From contig MPNW01000692.1 in the NCBI GenBank assembly GCA_011800805.1, positions 7,889 to 42,469 of the forward strand: a DNA stretch of 34,581 nt, written 5' to 3'. The position numbers and the translations under genes are program-made. Shown piece after piece: positions 12,201-24,619 of the stretch. The stretch is from Hirudo medicinalis (taxonomy: Eukaryota; Annelida; Clitellata; Hirudinida; Hirudinidae). How positions within the stretch are numbered: the first letter of the stretch is position 1; every line of letters starts with the position of its first letter. A model generated the notes under the pieces. That model worked only from the letters and a program-made list of their open reading frames with translations. It did not search any database and had not been told where the DNA came from.

Positions 12201-15200
12201 ACTAAACGCAGATTCATCCAGCCACCCAACCTCCATGTCATCTACGAGACCTTGCACAGCAACAGGATCAGCATCGGCAAGATCAAGACAGCCCTGTCCT
12301 TGGTCAAGAAGAGGATCGATGCCGATCCCAACCTCGGCAAGAACAACGCGTGAGTGTTCTCATGTCCGAGTGTGAATTGTCGATTATTTAAGTTGCTGTT
12401 ATCGATTGACAGACTCTCATGTCAATCAATCGATTGATTGATTTTTGCTTTTAACGCTCGTTTGGATTGCTCCTAAAATGACAAGCAATGAACAAGAAAT
12501 AGTGGGAAAAGCCAATGGCCCTAAAAATTTTAAATCATAACAAATCATTTGCATGATTGTTACATACAATGTCAATCATTTTATATTTCTTTATTTTCCT
12601 TCCAGTCTCAACCTGAGTCAGCTGTTCACGAGGTCGTGCACTCTGACCTCTCCGACGGGGAGGCAGAGGGTGAACCAGAGAGATAAGGAGGCACAACTGA
12701 GAGAGTATCTCCTAAATAGGAAGGTTGCCACCGTCAGATCCACTGCTCCTGGTTGGTTGGAATTCTAGTGACATGGGTGGAGTCAGGAATAATTATAATG
12801 AAATTATAATTTGTGTGATGTTGTCGTTGCCTCTTATTCTTATTTAATATTCAACGCTGTCATCAAATCAAGCCATCCAAAATAGATTTTCTTTTCCTGC
12901 ACCTTCTAATTATAAATCTACGCCATCTCCTTTTCTGCCAGAAAACCTCAACTGCTCCCGGATTGTGTCCGCCGTTCAGATGAGGGAGATCGAGGGTCGC
13001 AAGAACAGTCAGCAGCAGCAGCAACAACAACAACTTCAGAGTCCCAAGACCCCCCTCAAGCAGCAACAACATCAAAGGGAATTTGTGCAGCCAAAACAGA
13101 AGACTCTATCTCCAGCTTTTATCCAGCCAGTGAAGCACCTGCAGACTGTTCAGGTGGTTCCTAATCCCCCGTCCATTGACTTTTCCTCTGCCCCACAAGT
13201 TCCCACAAGGATGTCAAAGATGTTTTCACCTTCAAAGGGTATTTCATTATTGAGAGATTTATCTGTTTAATCTGTTTGTGCACCATTAAATTAATTACGA
13301 TGACAGCTTACTTTTGAGTAGTACTTAGAAATGAATTTTCTAATGAACGACAATTTTAGATTTTGCCAAAGAAGTTCTGTTTGAATCCAATGGAGTCGCC
13401 AAGTATCCGGAGCAGGCGAGCATCCTGCCGTCCATCACGAACATGACCTTGCCCTCCTTTGACTCTGCCAAACCCTTCTTTTCCCCTCAGCCATCATTTC
13501 AACTGCAGCCCTCTTCAACCACAACCACAGGAGCCAGTAATACTTTCGCTGTTGGAACGAACATTTCCGAGAGGTCAAAAACATCAGCACCTCTGAATAA
13601 AAACATGGCCTTCAACCTGTCTTCTTTGTCCACTTCTACACCACTCTTCAAAACATTTGAAGGCCTCTCCACCTCCAAACCCGTGGACTTCTCCGCTGCC
13701 TTCAAATCCTCGGCCGAGGGGGTCACTGGTGCCTCCATGAAATCCGTCCAGCCTAGCTTTACTTTTGCTTCTCTGAATCTACCGGGTTCTAAGGCATCGA
13801 CACCCGAGTCGCCTGTCTCAGAAACGTCACCACAGACCCCTGGCAAAGAGTTGGCAGAGAGCAAGAAGCCAGAAGAATTGATAGAACAAAAGACCCCAAA
13901 GATTCTGATCCTCCAGGAGCCGTTGAAGATGATGAAGCAGATGGGAGATGAAATTGGGAAGCCGTCTTTTTTCGTCGGCGGTCCCGATTCAAACCCGGTC
14001 TTGAAGCTGACTACCTTGCATTCTGTCAAAGCTTCTCTAGCAGACATGTCCTCAGATCGTAGCACTGTTCCTAAGAAAGAGGAGGAGTCCAAGGACTTGA
14101 AGTCTGCTTCCTTCGTCATTCCGCCCGAATCGAACGAGAATGTGTCGGTCGATGATGTTCCCAAACACCCAGAAGAAGGAAAGGCATTCGATCTCTCCAA
14201 GAAATCTTCCTTTGTGTCACAAACTGCATCCAGTAATTCTTCACCTTCCATTATCAACTCAGGCAGCCTCGGATTATTTGGAGTGAAGAAAGTCGAACCA
14301 CTGAGTGTAAAGGCCACAAATATTTCAGAGGTACTAGACATGTCTGAGCCTTCAGGCAAGCATGAAATTTCGGGAGACAAAACGTCGCTAGCAGGAGCTT
14401 CCGTGACGGGCACTACAATGCTCGGTAGTGCTGCTACTTCATCCTCGGCTTCTGGACGATCATCGATTTTTGTCAGACCCTCAACACCCACTGCCTCTCC
14501 GAACATTACCACCAGTCGGTCACCTCTTTTTGGGGCCGTGACCTCCGACCCTTGTTTGTCTCCGACGAGTTCAGCAGTTACTCCGCCGGCATTTGGAAGC
14601 GTTGACAGTGTTACTGCCTCTGCGACTTCGGCCCTTGGAAACAATGGAGGCTTGCCACAGTTTGGGAAAGATATGTCTTTGGGTGCAACACTACCGACAA
14701 TTTTTGGAGCTCCTACAATAACTTCCACAGCAATGTTTGAAACGCTTGCCACAACTTCTACAAGTGCATTTGGGGCCCTCACCAGCATTTCCACAGCACT
14801 ACTCGGTAGTTCTACAAACACCACGGCGAGCTCTTCGGTGTTTGGAGCTACCAAAACATCGGCACCTTCTATTTTTGGATCCTCTACAACAGCATCAGCA
14901 CCTATTTTTGGATCCTCTACAACAGCATCAGCACCTATTTTTGGATCCTCTACAGCAACAACAACAGCATCAGTACCTTCTATTTTTGGATCCTCTACAA
15001 CAACAGCATCGGCATCTATGTTTGGATCCTCTACAACAGCATCGGCATCTATGTTTGGATCCTCTACAACTACAACAACAGCATCGGCACCAATATTTGG
15101 TGCCTCTGCAACACCAGTCTTCGGAACTTCTAGCACCGTAGTCCCCTCGATGATTCAGGCTGCTGACAACATCTCCCAATCACCATTTGCCAGAACTACA

Positions 15201-16453
15201 GTGGCACCATCGATTTTTGGATCTCCTGCTCCTTCGATATTTGGGGCACCTGCTTCTGCAGCTCAAACCGTTTTTGGGGCTTTTGGTGCTCCCTCTACCC
15301 CAGCTCAGTCAGTGTTTGGGGACAACAAACCTGTCTCCCCATTTGCAGCCTCTTCGAGTGGTCCAACCACTGGAAATGCTTCCTCGTCCATCTTTGGAGG
15401 ATCTCCTTTCGGGAAAGCGTCTTCTGCTGGACAGGTGTTTGGCTCTCTGTCAAATTCTATTTTTAGTCAGACAAACACTTCAACTTCAGCTTTTAGTGGA
15501 AATTCATTTGGAAAATCAGGTGCCCCAGTTTTTGGACAGGGCTCAGTTTTTGGGCAAGCGTCAACACCAAGGTGATTACATGGTCGATGACTGCATGCTT
15601 TTGTTGCTTGTTGACTGCTTGCACCAGGAATTTCTGAATAATTTACTCACTAACTTTACCACTACAACAGTGCTAACGAACCTGGTGGCATCTTTGGATC
15701 TTCTGGAACCTTTGGCGGACTGGGTGGAAAGCCGAGCAAAGAGAAGGCAGCAACAAATGTCTTTGGAAACATCAGCGTGTTTGGAAGTACCAGCCAAGCG
15801 AGTTGTGGGTTTTCTCTTTCGTATTTTAATTAATGTGGTTTGCACTCGATTTATTTTTGTCTTTCTGTCGATCCAGCCATCTTTGGTCAGTCTCAGACCA
15901 GTTCGGGATTCGGTTCTGTGAAGACCGACGTCAGTATCCAGGGTTCATTTACGGGCAGCAACAGTAACGTCGCCTCGGCAGGTTTCGGTGGCTTCCAAAA
16001 ACCGGCAGCACCGGGTACGGCATTTCATGAAAATCTTGAATTCTACATCGTCTCACCATTATTTCTGTTCGAACCACTTTATTTTCAGCATTTGGAAGCA
16101 CTGGAGCTTTCGGTGGGACTCCAGTCTTTGGAAGTCTAGGGAGTAATAACCCTACTGCCTTCGGAGGGGCACCCACCTTTGGAGGATTTGGTGCTTCCAC
16201 CATAGGATCGCCAGGGGGTACACAGGGGCGACTCTTTGGCACTGGCTCAGGTGACAATGGAGGTTTTGCTAGTCTGGCAAATGCTAGCACTCCCTCATTC
16301 GAAGGTCTTGTACAAAGATCGGGCGGTGCTGAGTTCGGCAATGTTCCCCAGCAGGGAGGTTTCGGATCGTTCGGTGGAGGAGAACAGTCCAGCTCTGGAT
16401 TCGGAACAACTTTCCAGTCGAAATCACCTCAGTTCACTCAGTTCCGCTCATGA
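6234..16453 (+). CDS. NUP214: Nucleoporin NUP214 (CAN), complete, 21 exons
   Basis: Exons: 6234-6263, 6699-6825, 7061-7281, 7721-7940, 8121-8258, 8788-8888, 9205-9299, 9586-9646, 9735-9867, 10185-10331, 10610-10743, 10904-11215, 11398-11547, 11782-12044, 12212-12349, 12606-12751, 12942-13238, 13360-15571, 15671-15804, 15877-16014, 16089-16453. All phases close, giving 1,853 residues (human about 2,090). NUP214 is a cytoplasmic-face nuclear-pore protein that binds DDX19 and NUP88 and helps mRNA and protein export. Residues ~1-425 match the N-terminal beta-propeller (TVSNKHGLVFAA, CWSPKGKQVAIGS, SWNPN, VSDEEK). Residues ~570-756 match the coiled coil (ADE/IGHFSRELKDIL, RPLDPTRKS). LREYLLNRK and VRSTAP follow, then a Ser/Thr-rich FG tail (~905-1853). 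GGLGGKPSKE in exon 19 matches the human GLGGKPSQ segment. The start is the first ATG in frame with the propeller. An antisense 545-codon frame over exon 18 is a shadow. Confidence 0.97.
7496..7670. repeat. (CAT/ATC)n microsatellite in NUP214 intron 3
   Basis: Interrupted CAT/CAC/CGT trinucleotide tracts run through the intron just upstream of NUP214 exon 4 (acceptor at 7720). The His-rich translation is not part of the protein: homology and splice phase place the exon start at 7721. Confidence 0.85.
8355..8455. repeat. (AAT/AAC)n microsatellite in NUP214 intron 5
   Basis: About 100 bp of mixed AAT and AAC units in the intron after exon 5. It produces poly-Asn on + and poly-Leu on - and accounts for the long frames reported here on both strands. 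Confidence 0.85.
14860..15105 (+). repeat. NUP214: Coding minisatellite in the NUP214 FG tail
   Basis: Near-identical units of about 30-48 bp, each containing tttggatcctctacaac and encoding a version of S(I/M)FGSSTT-(T)n-ASA, repeat about seven times within exon 18. Unit length varies mainly through extra ACA (Thr) codons, so the frame is kept. Recent tandem duplication of an FG-repeat module is the simplest reading; expect length polymorphism between individuals. Confidence 0.85.
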
Positions 16454-16566
16454 AATCCTCAGACTAGTGAACTCAGCTCTCTGTGGCCTTGAGGTCTTGT
16501 GACTCACTTACGCCACCACAAAGATTGTCTTGATTGAATCTATTTGATTGATTGATATTTACTTTT

Positions 16567-16572
16567 AATAAA
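16567..16572 (+). terminator. NUP214: Candidate polyadenylation signal AATAAA of NUP214
   Basis: Canonical AATAAA 114 bases after the NUP214 stop codon. Confidence 0.65.
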
Positions 16573-16761
16573 GATTTTGATGTGACAAAAAAGACTTTGA
16601 TAACAAAATGCTTTTTGTAACAGCTGGTCAATTATTGTAGGAAAACAAAGTTGGAGTCTCAAAGGTCATCTAAATTTCAGTAAATTCTGAACACTATTTA
16701 ATTTTATTCATCAGAAGTTTTCGCGACATTGGAATTAGAATCAGATTCTCTAACGCAAAAA

Positions 16762-16767
16762 TTTATT
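16762..16767 (-). terminator. PRPF3: Candidate polyadenylation signal AATAAA of PRPF3
   Basis: TTTATT on + reads AATAAA on -, about 170 bases after the PRPF3 stop codon. Another candidate lies closer, near 16910. Confidence 0.5.
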
Positions 16768-16933
16768 TTCATCACATTCGTCTAGCAATGGCACTGACAC
16801 TCACTCAATAATAATAATAATCCGTTAATGCTGGCAACAAGGAAGGGAAGGAGCCAGAAGATAAATGTTCGAGTTCATTCCAAATAGGAGAAATCTAGCA
16901 AAAATTATTTTTATTATTTTCTGAATAGCCCTT

Positions 16934-17365
16934 CTAAGTGGAGCTGGAGAGGGTGGTTTCCAGGATGGTCGAGCTAAACGCCAGGTCCCAGTAGTGCTCC
17001 ACTGAATGCTTCCTGAATTGCTCTCTGGCAAAAGCCTCTGTCGGGCAGACCTTGATCTTGATCTCTCCGAATGCCCTGTTTTTCACTGTCCCCTGCGTGA
17101 ACAGTAGGGAACTTGTCGTTGCAGTTATTTTCAAAAAATACTTAATAATAATAGTAAAATAATAGGTAATAGTAAAAAAAAATCTAGTTAGGATTAATAT
17201 TTTTGTGATCAGTTATGAAATTGCAAATACTTCTTAACTAGGTAATAACTAACTAATCACCTAACCTCCCAAATAAGTCTGCAATCGTTGGTTTTGGCCG
17301 TCTCCATCTCTTCTTCATCGTCGTCTGAAAATTCGACATCGAAATGCAACGACATTTTCACCATT

Positions 17366-17397
<32 letters not shown>

Positions 17398-20300
17398 GGA
17401 GGTGAGTGCTCACCGTCGTCGTTGTCGGGTCTGTTTTTGTCATCTCCCCACTTCATCCTGTTCATCACGAGCTTCCTGAACTTTTTCTGCTGCTTCGGTC
17501 CTAAACGAGAATGTACTTGTTAAATTGACTGACCAATTAAGCATTAACCAGTGGGGGCCAGTACATGGGCCTGCTCTGTCAACGACATACCTCCTTCTAC
17601 GACGATGACATTGCAGTCCTTGTGGAGGATGACAATGCCTGTCATGAAGAGCTGGTTGGCGTTGGCTTCAACCTTGAACTTCTTCTTGGGACTGGTAAGG
17701 TCGCCCACCCTGGAATGATAATTTGATTACTGTAATTAGATAATTAATTGTAGTTGAATAAACTTGACTGACACCTAATTTTAATCGACACGATCACCTG
17801 TAAACGGAGACCACAACACCACTAGAGGTGTCCTCCTTGATCTTTCTGATCTTCTTATCTCTCCTCTGCTCTTTCGTCAGCTTCCTGGCAGCATTGGCAT
17901 CTTCGTGGGCCTTTTGCCTCTTGGCCATCTGTGCCCTGACGTGCGCCTCGACCTTTGTGGGATCTTGGACGGCCTCCGTGCCTAGAACTCTCATGAGGTT
18001 AGCCATCCTGACTTTGGGCTCTGGCGGTGGCAAGAGTCCAAGCCTGATCTTCTCCTGGTACTCCTTCTGGATTTCCGACCGGTTCTGCTTCCTCATCTTC
18101 TTCCTCTCCTTCTTCGTCAGCATCGTCTGCAGCTCCACATGCTTGTATTTTTCCACTGGAAGTTGTAATTTGATCTCGTAGTGATGTAGAAAAATTGATT
18201 CTTAAGATTTGTGCATCGACAGAGCAAAGTGTAATTTTTAGTCGTATCAAATCCATTTTAAAATAAACCAATATTAACTTTATTCAAAATGCTAAAAACA
18301 AAGCAGAAAGTTATTATTATTATTATTATCATTATAATTATTATTACTATTATTATTATTATTATTTAGCAATATGGAATGATCAACAGACAAAAGTCAC
18401 TCCCTGGATGAATTTTGTTTCCTTTCATTCTTTGGCAAACTTAAATTAAACTTAAACTCTGGAAACTTAATCAAACAACAGAGCACTCAATTAACCTGGA
18501 GGTTTCATCTGGATCGGATGCTCCACGAGGTTGGTGACCACCTCGTAATGTATCGGAAGATTCCGCTCCTCAGACCGAGACGAAGGTCTCTCTGGCAGTT
18601 CGGACGGTTCAGGGTAACTGCAGGAAGACATAGAAGACGTTGTGTAACTTTAATAAGTCCATCATGATCTTAACGAGCTTGCAAAAAGATGACAAGATCG
18701 TCAACGGCATTTAATTATTTCCATACTCTACGGTTAATGTGAAAGGCATGGCATTGTGCTAGGGAATGTTATAACATTGAAAATTAATGATTGCATTAAT
18801 AATTAATTAAATAATATGTATAAATTGTTAAATAACAATTAGTTCATAAATTATTAATTATTAAGCAACAGATTATTAATTGTTAATTACGAAAATTAAT
18901 AATTATTATTTAATAGTTATTAAATACGATTAAATCAATAACTGATCATTAAATAGCACCATCACCAGCATCAACAAAGCATGACAAACAAAGAAAACAA
19001 AACAAACATCAACAAACACAAACAGGGACTCACATGTCTCTGTTCAAGATGATGGCATCCCACCACTCCACCTCTGGCACTTCGTCAGGCTGTGGTAAAA
19101 AATAGGTAGGATAAAAAAGATTATGTTTGAAGCTAAATATTAAAATCCAGTTTGACACTTAATAAATTTATTTTATTTATTCGATTATTTATTTTATGTA
19201 CATTTGGTATATTTAATACCGTTCATATGCACGTAAATGTGACGCACAAAAAAAGCACCGATAAAATCGTAAATTTGAAACCATCGTAATAATAGCCGAT
19301 GAAGGGAATTACTGTTTTATGTTGTTTTTTTACGTCGACAGATCGAACAATTCCACGAGCGACAACGAAACGTCACTAAGTTGGAACGGAGGATTGCGAG
19401 CCAAACGTCCAAAACAAAAAGATGCAAAATCAAAAACGACGACGACAACGAAACGAAAAAGTTTAAACCAAACTCACCGATTCTTGCTTCGGCTGAATGA
19501 TGGCCAACTTGGCCGCCGTGGCAATTCCAGTCTTTTTGGCAGCCAAGGAGACTTCGTTCTGGAGTTTTTCCAGGTGGGCCTTCGTCCTCATCCTCTGTCC
19601 TATCTTCTCGAACTTTCCAGGCTCGAAGAATTTAAAGGTCTTTTTCGACCTCACGACCGGCTTGGCGCTGAAACAAAAGTCCCTCGTCTTTAGGCATCGG
19701 TGCTGACATCGATCGACGTATATTCAATGCTTAGCTACCGATTATAATAATTAATGGAATGAATGAGCTCGATTGTGTTCTAGTTGACATCTTGCACTGC
19801 GATCCTCACTTGAGACGGAAGTCGAAGAACTTGGAATGGCCCATATCCTCCTTGTCCTGGGCGCTCCGGAATTGCTCCCTTTTCTTGGCCCTGATGTTGG
19901 CCTCAGGGTGGGGGTGTGGAGCTGTAACTGGACTGCCTGGCCCGTGGTGGGGTCGATCGTGCGTCCGTACTCGTCGAGGATGACTGGTGTCGGCCTGAGG
20001 AAAGCAGAGTGATTGCTCGAAGATGTCGGGAGATTTCTCAGGCAGTTCGAATATATGATATCGCTAATTGTTTGTTTATAAATTAATCGTTGTACTACAC
20101 ATTTGTCTTCGGATGTTAAAAATATTTATTTATACGTATAAATGTAAATATCGCATAGAATATCAAAGTGATACACGAGAATGTTAAATGATAATACCAC
20201 AATGTATCATCGTACAACAAAAGGCATATCTCTTAATTTGAAACATTTCTCAGATTTAAAAAAAGCAAACGATTTGAACGCATTAAACTCTGCTTACCCT

Positions 20301-22477
20301 GCCATCGGTGCAACGGGAACCTGACCAATGAGAGTGTTCAGACCGGAACTCGACAGCCTGGCTTGGATTCTCGCCTGGAGCTCATTGGCTCTCTTCAACT
20401 TGTCAGAGGCGTCTGCAATGAGAGCCTGCTGCTGATTGGTCGCGACCGACGATGCCACCTGCGGCTTTTGAAGGGACGTGTAAGAATTAGTTTGTTTGGT
20501 GTATTGATTGAATTATATTAAATAATAATGATAATAATAATGATGATGATGACAATAATAATAATAACAATAATATTAATATGATCAGTGTGAAGATGTC
20601 AAAGTGCTCAATTCCAGCCATGTCTTTCTTCTCAACTTTGCACATCAGATAATGTGTTTGCAAATATAGTTACATGCTCATTTACGTCTGCTCGTCAAAA
20701 CCCGTGCCGTGAATGCATTCATTTTACTTCAGCAGATTATTTTTAATATAAATTTTAATATTGATTATGATTATGATCTAATTGGGGTACAAGTTAGCTC
20801 AGAGGGTAGCATTCCTGCGAACGACGGTAAAAGCAACAGTCGTAACGTGTCGTGTTCGAAACCCAGCTTGCACCGCCACAAAGCTCCCCCGGGAGCCGGC
20901 GCTATATAAATGGTCTGAGCGCCCCTGACGCTCACGCTTATGGCGCCATATAAATAAACTTACTTACTTTATTATATTACGATTATATTATATTATTAAA
21001 ATAATGTTCGAGAAGGGATTCATTCCAGTTCAACTCACAGTGGTGAGATTCATCTTGTTCATTCTCTCCTGGATCATCTTCTGAGCATTGGCCATCATCT
21101 CTTTGATCTGGAAATGGAAAGCAGACGACACTCTGTCAGTTACCGTCGTACAAGTGGTTAGGACCAGAAGTAACCGAACGTCGATAATGTCACAGAATGT
21201 ATGCTAGGGTAAATAAGTACCAATAGATTTTATGAATTTTAAATTCTTATTGCAAAATAATCTTATTTTGGCTTTATTTTGTACAATGAATTTTTTTATA
21301 TCAACACCATCACTGTCATGATAGAGTCTTTCCCAGATCATCACATTAACATCGTTGTCATCGTCATCACCGACCTTGTCGGCAGTGAACTCCCCGAAGG
21401 TGTTGGGCACCTGGGCTGCACCTTCCAAGCCCTCGACCTTCGTTTTCTTGTTATCCACCTGTTGCTCCTCAACTAGTGGCTGAAACATTGTAAATGTTAT
21501 GCGATATTATTGCATTATTATTATTATATATATATATTAAGAATGTATTTATTAATGCAATGCTGTTTCGTTACGGTCAATTGTAGCTGCCGTTATTAAA
21601 TAAACTCGATAAACTAAAACGCACGAAGCAACATTGCACATTTGCTTTGCTGGGCGAAAATATTCAGGAGCGTTTTTAAGTCTTTGCAAGAGATTTATTT
21701 ATAAACCTTCGAATGGGAGCACAAAATTTGAATAAACAATGAAATTCTAACGCTATCGACGTCTCCGACATCGAAATCAACATTTTAAAATCAATTGATC
21801 GACAATCTTTGTTCGTCTGCGACAATGAACGTAACGCAACCTCTCGTTTTCTCTTCTTCTCCGACTGCACGACCATGTTGAGGTAGTCGTCGTAAAGGGA
21901 AAAAAGTTTGTCCGTGAACTTGTTGGCTTGCGACTCGCCCACCATCGTCGCCACTTTTGCTGAACGGAATTTTAAAATTATGAAAGTAAGAGCTACCTGG
22001 CAGTGGAATATTGTTTAGTTTTGAAACTTATCAGCAAAAATCAGCAAAAACAGATTAGATATCTACAGATATATTTTATTTTTTTAGATATCAATTATTT
22101 CCAGTTAATTAAAACTGTTTTGTTACCATTTTCCATGGAAATGTTGTGACATGCGACACAACAGATATTCTCAGTCATATTTTAAATAATGTGCCCAGCT
22201 TTCCCAGAATACATTAAGTAGCAAAAATAATAGCTATGATGATCCAATCAAATGATTACAACAACTGCAAATGCAAGAAGTGTGAGGCAATGATGTTGTG
22301 ATGTCGACGATTTCATGTTCAAGGGAACCCACAGGATGCCTTCTTTTTGTCGTATCCCCTCTCCAGGCAGGTCAAGGCAAGGTTCACTATGGCAGAATTG
22401 TCTGATCCAAGAAGTTTTTGGGCACATCTTTCAATGGCTGGTTTCAATTCTTCTATATCTTTTCGAGAGAATGACAT
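16934..22477 (-). CDS. PRPF3: U4/U6 snRNP protein PRPF3 (Prp3), 14 exons, frame break in exon 6
   Basis: Exons in order: 22477-22333, 21959-21841, 21479-21375, 21107-21039, 20458-20298, 19994-19810, 19667-19478, 19089-19034, 18617-18496, 18155-17798, 17709-17591, 17500-17414, 17324-17266, 17092-16934. About 644 residues if the exon-6 break is an artefact (human 683). PRPF3 binds U4/U6 snRNA in the U4/U6.U5 tri-snRNP and is needed for splicing. An N-terminal PWI domain ([18 protein letters not shown] to [11 protein letters not shown]) leads; [12 protein letters not shown] and [13 protein letters not shown] follow. [26 protein letters not shown] and TNLVEHP come next. The PRP3 core is almost identical to human ([40 protein letters not shown]). 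The C-terminal domain ends [15 protein letters not shown]. Exon 6 is 185 nt where frame conservation needs 186: the frame changes near 19900-19912, with homology continuing in the new frame ([11 protein letters not shown]). Confidence 0.97.
17367..17398. repeat. (ATC)n microsatellite in a PRPF3 intron
   Basis: About ten TCA/ATC units between PRPF3 exons 12 and 13 (gene order on the - strand). Confidence 0.8.
18309..18368. repeat. (ATT)n microsatellite in a PRPF3 intron
   Basis: Interrupted TTA/ATT units between PRPF3 exons 9 and 10. Confidence 0.8.
20784..20970 (+). mobile_element. tRNA-derived SINE, copy 1 (in PRPF3 intron)
   Basis: About 187 bp, oriented opposite to PRPF3, between exons 5 and 4. 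The 5' part looks tRNA-derived. An A-box-like TTAGCTCAGAGGG lies at 20794-20806 and a B-box-like GTTCGAAACC at 20854-20863, spaced as in a tRNA-type RNA polymerase III promoter. The body contains GCGCTATATAAATGG, and the 3' end is ATGGCGCCATATAAATAAA followed by a short CTTA repeat. The same head, body and tail recur in opposite orientation at 32089-32262, which shows a dispersed repeat. No protein is encoded. Target-site duplications are not clear to me. Confidence 0.85.
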
Positions 22478-24619
22478 CTTCAAATGTGTCTTCTGTTAAA
22501 AATAGCATAAAAATTCATATTAATTGGCGACACCAAACACAGGGAAGAAGTTATTTCAACTGTACGTATTACTACATGCATTGTCCTGAGCAGACATTTA
22601 AGCAAGTTCGTAAACATTTAAAATTATGTCAATTCAGGTCTTGGACAACCTGTGGTTGTCGAATCTTCATTATAATTATTAATTGGTGTAAATTACCAGC
22701 CAACCAAACTGAACTAAGTTGATTTGCCTAAACTATCAATCAAAACAAGTCGACCGGCAGATCAACTGGGACTAAATTGCGACGAAAACAAGTGTAACAC
22801 TTGAAAAACGTTTTTCTTAAATTTGTAACATTTGATGAATTTAATCGCACTCCAGTTTACCTTTTATTTTGGGCTTCAGCGTGTTTTTAGCAAAATCCGA
22901 TCAAATTTTGCCCAGACAAAACACGAAAAGTATTGTGCATATTATTTTATCGCTTGTGTTCAAATAATTTCATAATAAATTTACATATAAAAGTGTAAAA
23001 AAAAATCTATTTTTCTCCACATTAATCAATATAAAATAAACTGACAATTCGCTATTATTATGGAGCATGGCATTTATGTTACATCTTTATACAGTTTGCT
23101 GGTTGTAAATATTATAATTGTTCAGAACTCATTAAAAATAGAAACCTATTAAAAATATTTGTATGAATTAAGTTAATGGAGATATAGTTGAGTATGTGAA
23201 AGCAAATGCATGTCTAATCACCGACATTATAAAGCTCTGCGAGCATAGAGAGCCTAAACAGTAAATTTACAAGACAACAGGGCCATCAGTAAAAGTCTTG
23301 CATTCTTATCCGCGTGAGTAGTTTACAAATATGCTTTTAATTTTCAATTTTTATATATATTTGAGATCGAATTAACTTTTCCTAACCCATTACAATTCCT
23401 TACCGAATGTTTTTATTTGTTTTATGGTTCCGACGAGCATTTTATCTGTTCCTCCAATTTCAAATGAATTTGCTTAGCATGATCGTTTTAGCCTTCGTTA
23501 TCCGGTTACTACATCGTGGCAATTTCTTAGGTTTATGCGGTCAGAACATTAAATGTGCTTTCAGTAATATTGAAACATCTTAAACCAACCCTTAAGTAAA
23601 CAGGAAATTATTTGTGCAATGCGCCCGTTGTCATTCAGGTCCTAAGTAACAAAATACGGTGCCATTAAGAAAAGTTGAACTTCGGAAGACTGATTTCATC
23701 ATCAGTTGAAATATCTTGAAATCTCTAGCCTCAGATGCCCTTGAGTCACACTTTTACGAACGAGTACAACGCAAAATCGCGAATATATTGTATGACACTT
23801 AAGATTTTGGAAATAAAACAAAGTACAAATAGTCCGGAGAATGAATTTGATAAACTAAATTTATATACTTTCCATTACTTTCACACATAAACTTTTCCAA
23901 AACATGAGGAACAACTACAGGTTCGGAAAGACTCTTAAATTAGTCCGAAAGAATTAATAACTGTCACCATGTTTGTTGCTAACAGATGAAGTTGAGAGTC
24001 AAAATTTATTAAGTTTGGTAGGCCTCTTTCGAGGGTTTGGCTTGAATTAAGAGTCGTAGTTCAGCCTCGAGATAAATTGAATGTGGCTGGTGTTATGGAA
24101 CTTTTTTTCTGAACTGAAACTCTAAAAAATGCATCTTCGTTTGCTTACGACTGTAGGTGTTATGTTTACTTATTAGTAAATATAATTTAATTATCTGAGG
24201 CTAATTATTAGGCTTCGGAGTTATTAGATAACTTTAAACATGAATTTGTGCTACTATCCTTTTTCTTTTCTCAATTAACGTGCTGAGAATCAAAAGAAAA
24301 GTGCTCGGTACATCAACCGTCGTCTTCGGTAAGGTTGTAGAATTGTGATACAAATTAGAAGTAAATATTTCTAAAGAGAAATTTGATTTAAACCGAAATA
24401 ATTCCATTTCGTAGTTCTTAGTTTCATTGAAAATATGATCTTGGTTTTGCCGAAAACATTAAGCGGACAGCTACTGTTAAAAAATAATTTCGCAACGGTT
24501 AGACTAACAAAATAGCATTGACTTATCTCCTTAAGTAATAATCATCAAGCGTTTTCGCAATTTTTGAACGCTGGCAGAATAATTTCAAAATTGAAGACGA
24601 TAATTAATTACAATTCAGA
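22478..24619. other. Intergenic region between divergent PRPF3 and GPX7/8-like genes
   Basis: About 2.1 kb of AT-rich DNA. I find no exon with recognisable homology, no tRNA cloverleaf and no long microsatellite. It should contain the PRPF3 promoter at its left end and the peroxidase promoter and 5' UTR at its right. The + strand frame at 22315-22722 overlaps PRPF3 exon 1 antisense and is not a gene. Confidence 0.6.

Larger units (their letters stand above)
16454..16933. other. Convergent 3' ends of NUP214 and PRPF3
   Basis: The 480 bases between the two stop codons hold only 3' UTR. I see no further gene. NUP214 (+) and PRPF3 (-) run tail to tail, with candidate poly(A) signals at 16567 (+) and 16762 (-), so the transcripts need not overlap. 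Confidence 0.7.

Noticed and set aside
13499..15136. 545-codon open frame on the - strand
   Set aside because: It is the antisense of NUP214 exon 18. Repetitive Ser/Thr/FG codons lack stop complements; its Val/Asp/Glu-rich repeats mirror the FG repeats.
20709..20909. 66-codon + frame at the PRPF3 intron
   Set aside because: It runs through the SINE head; similarity to the second copy is at the DNA level in a non-coding repeat.
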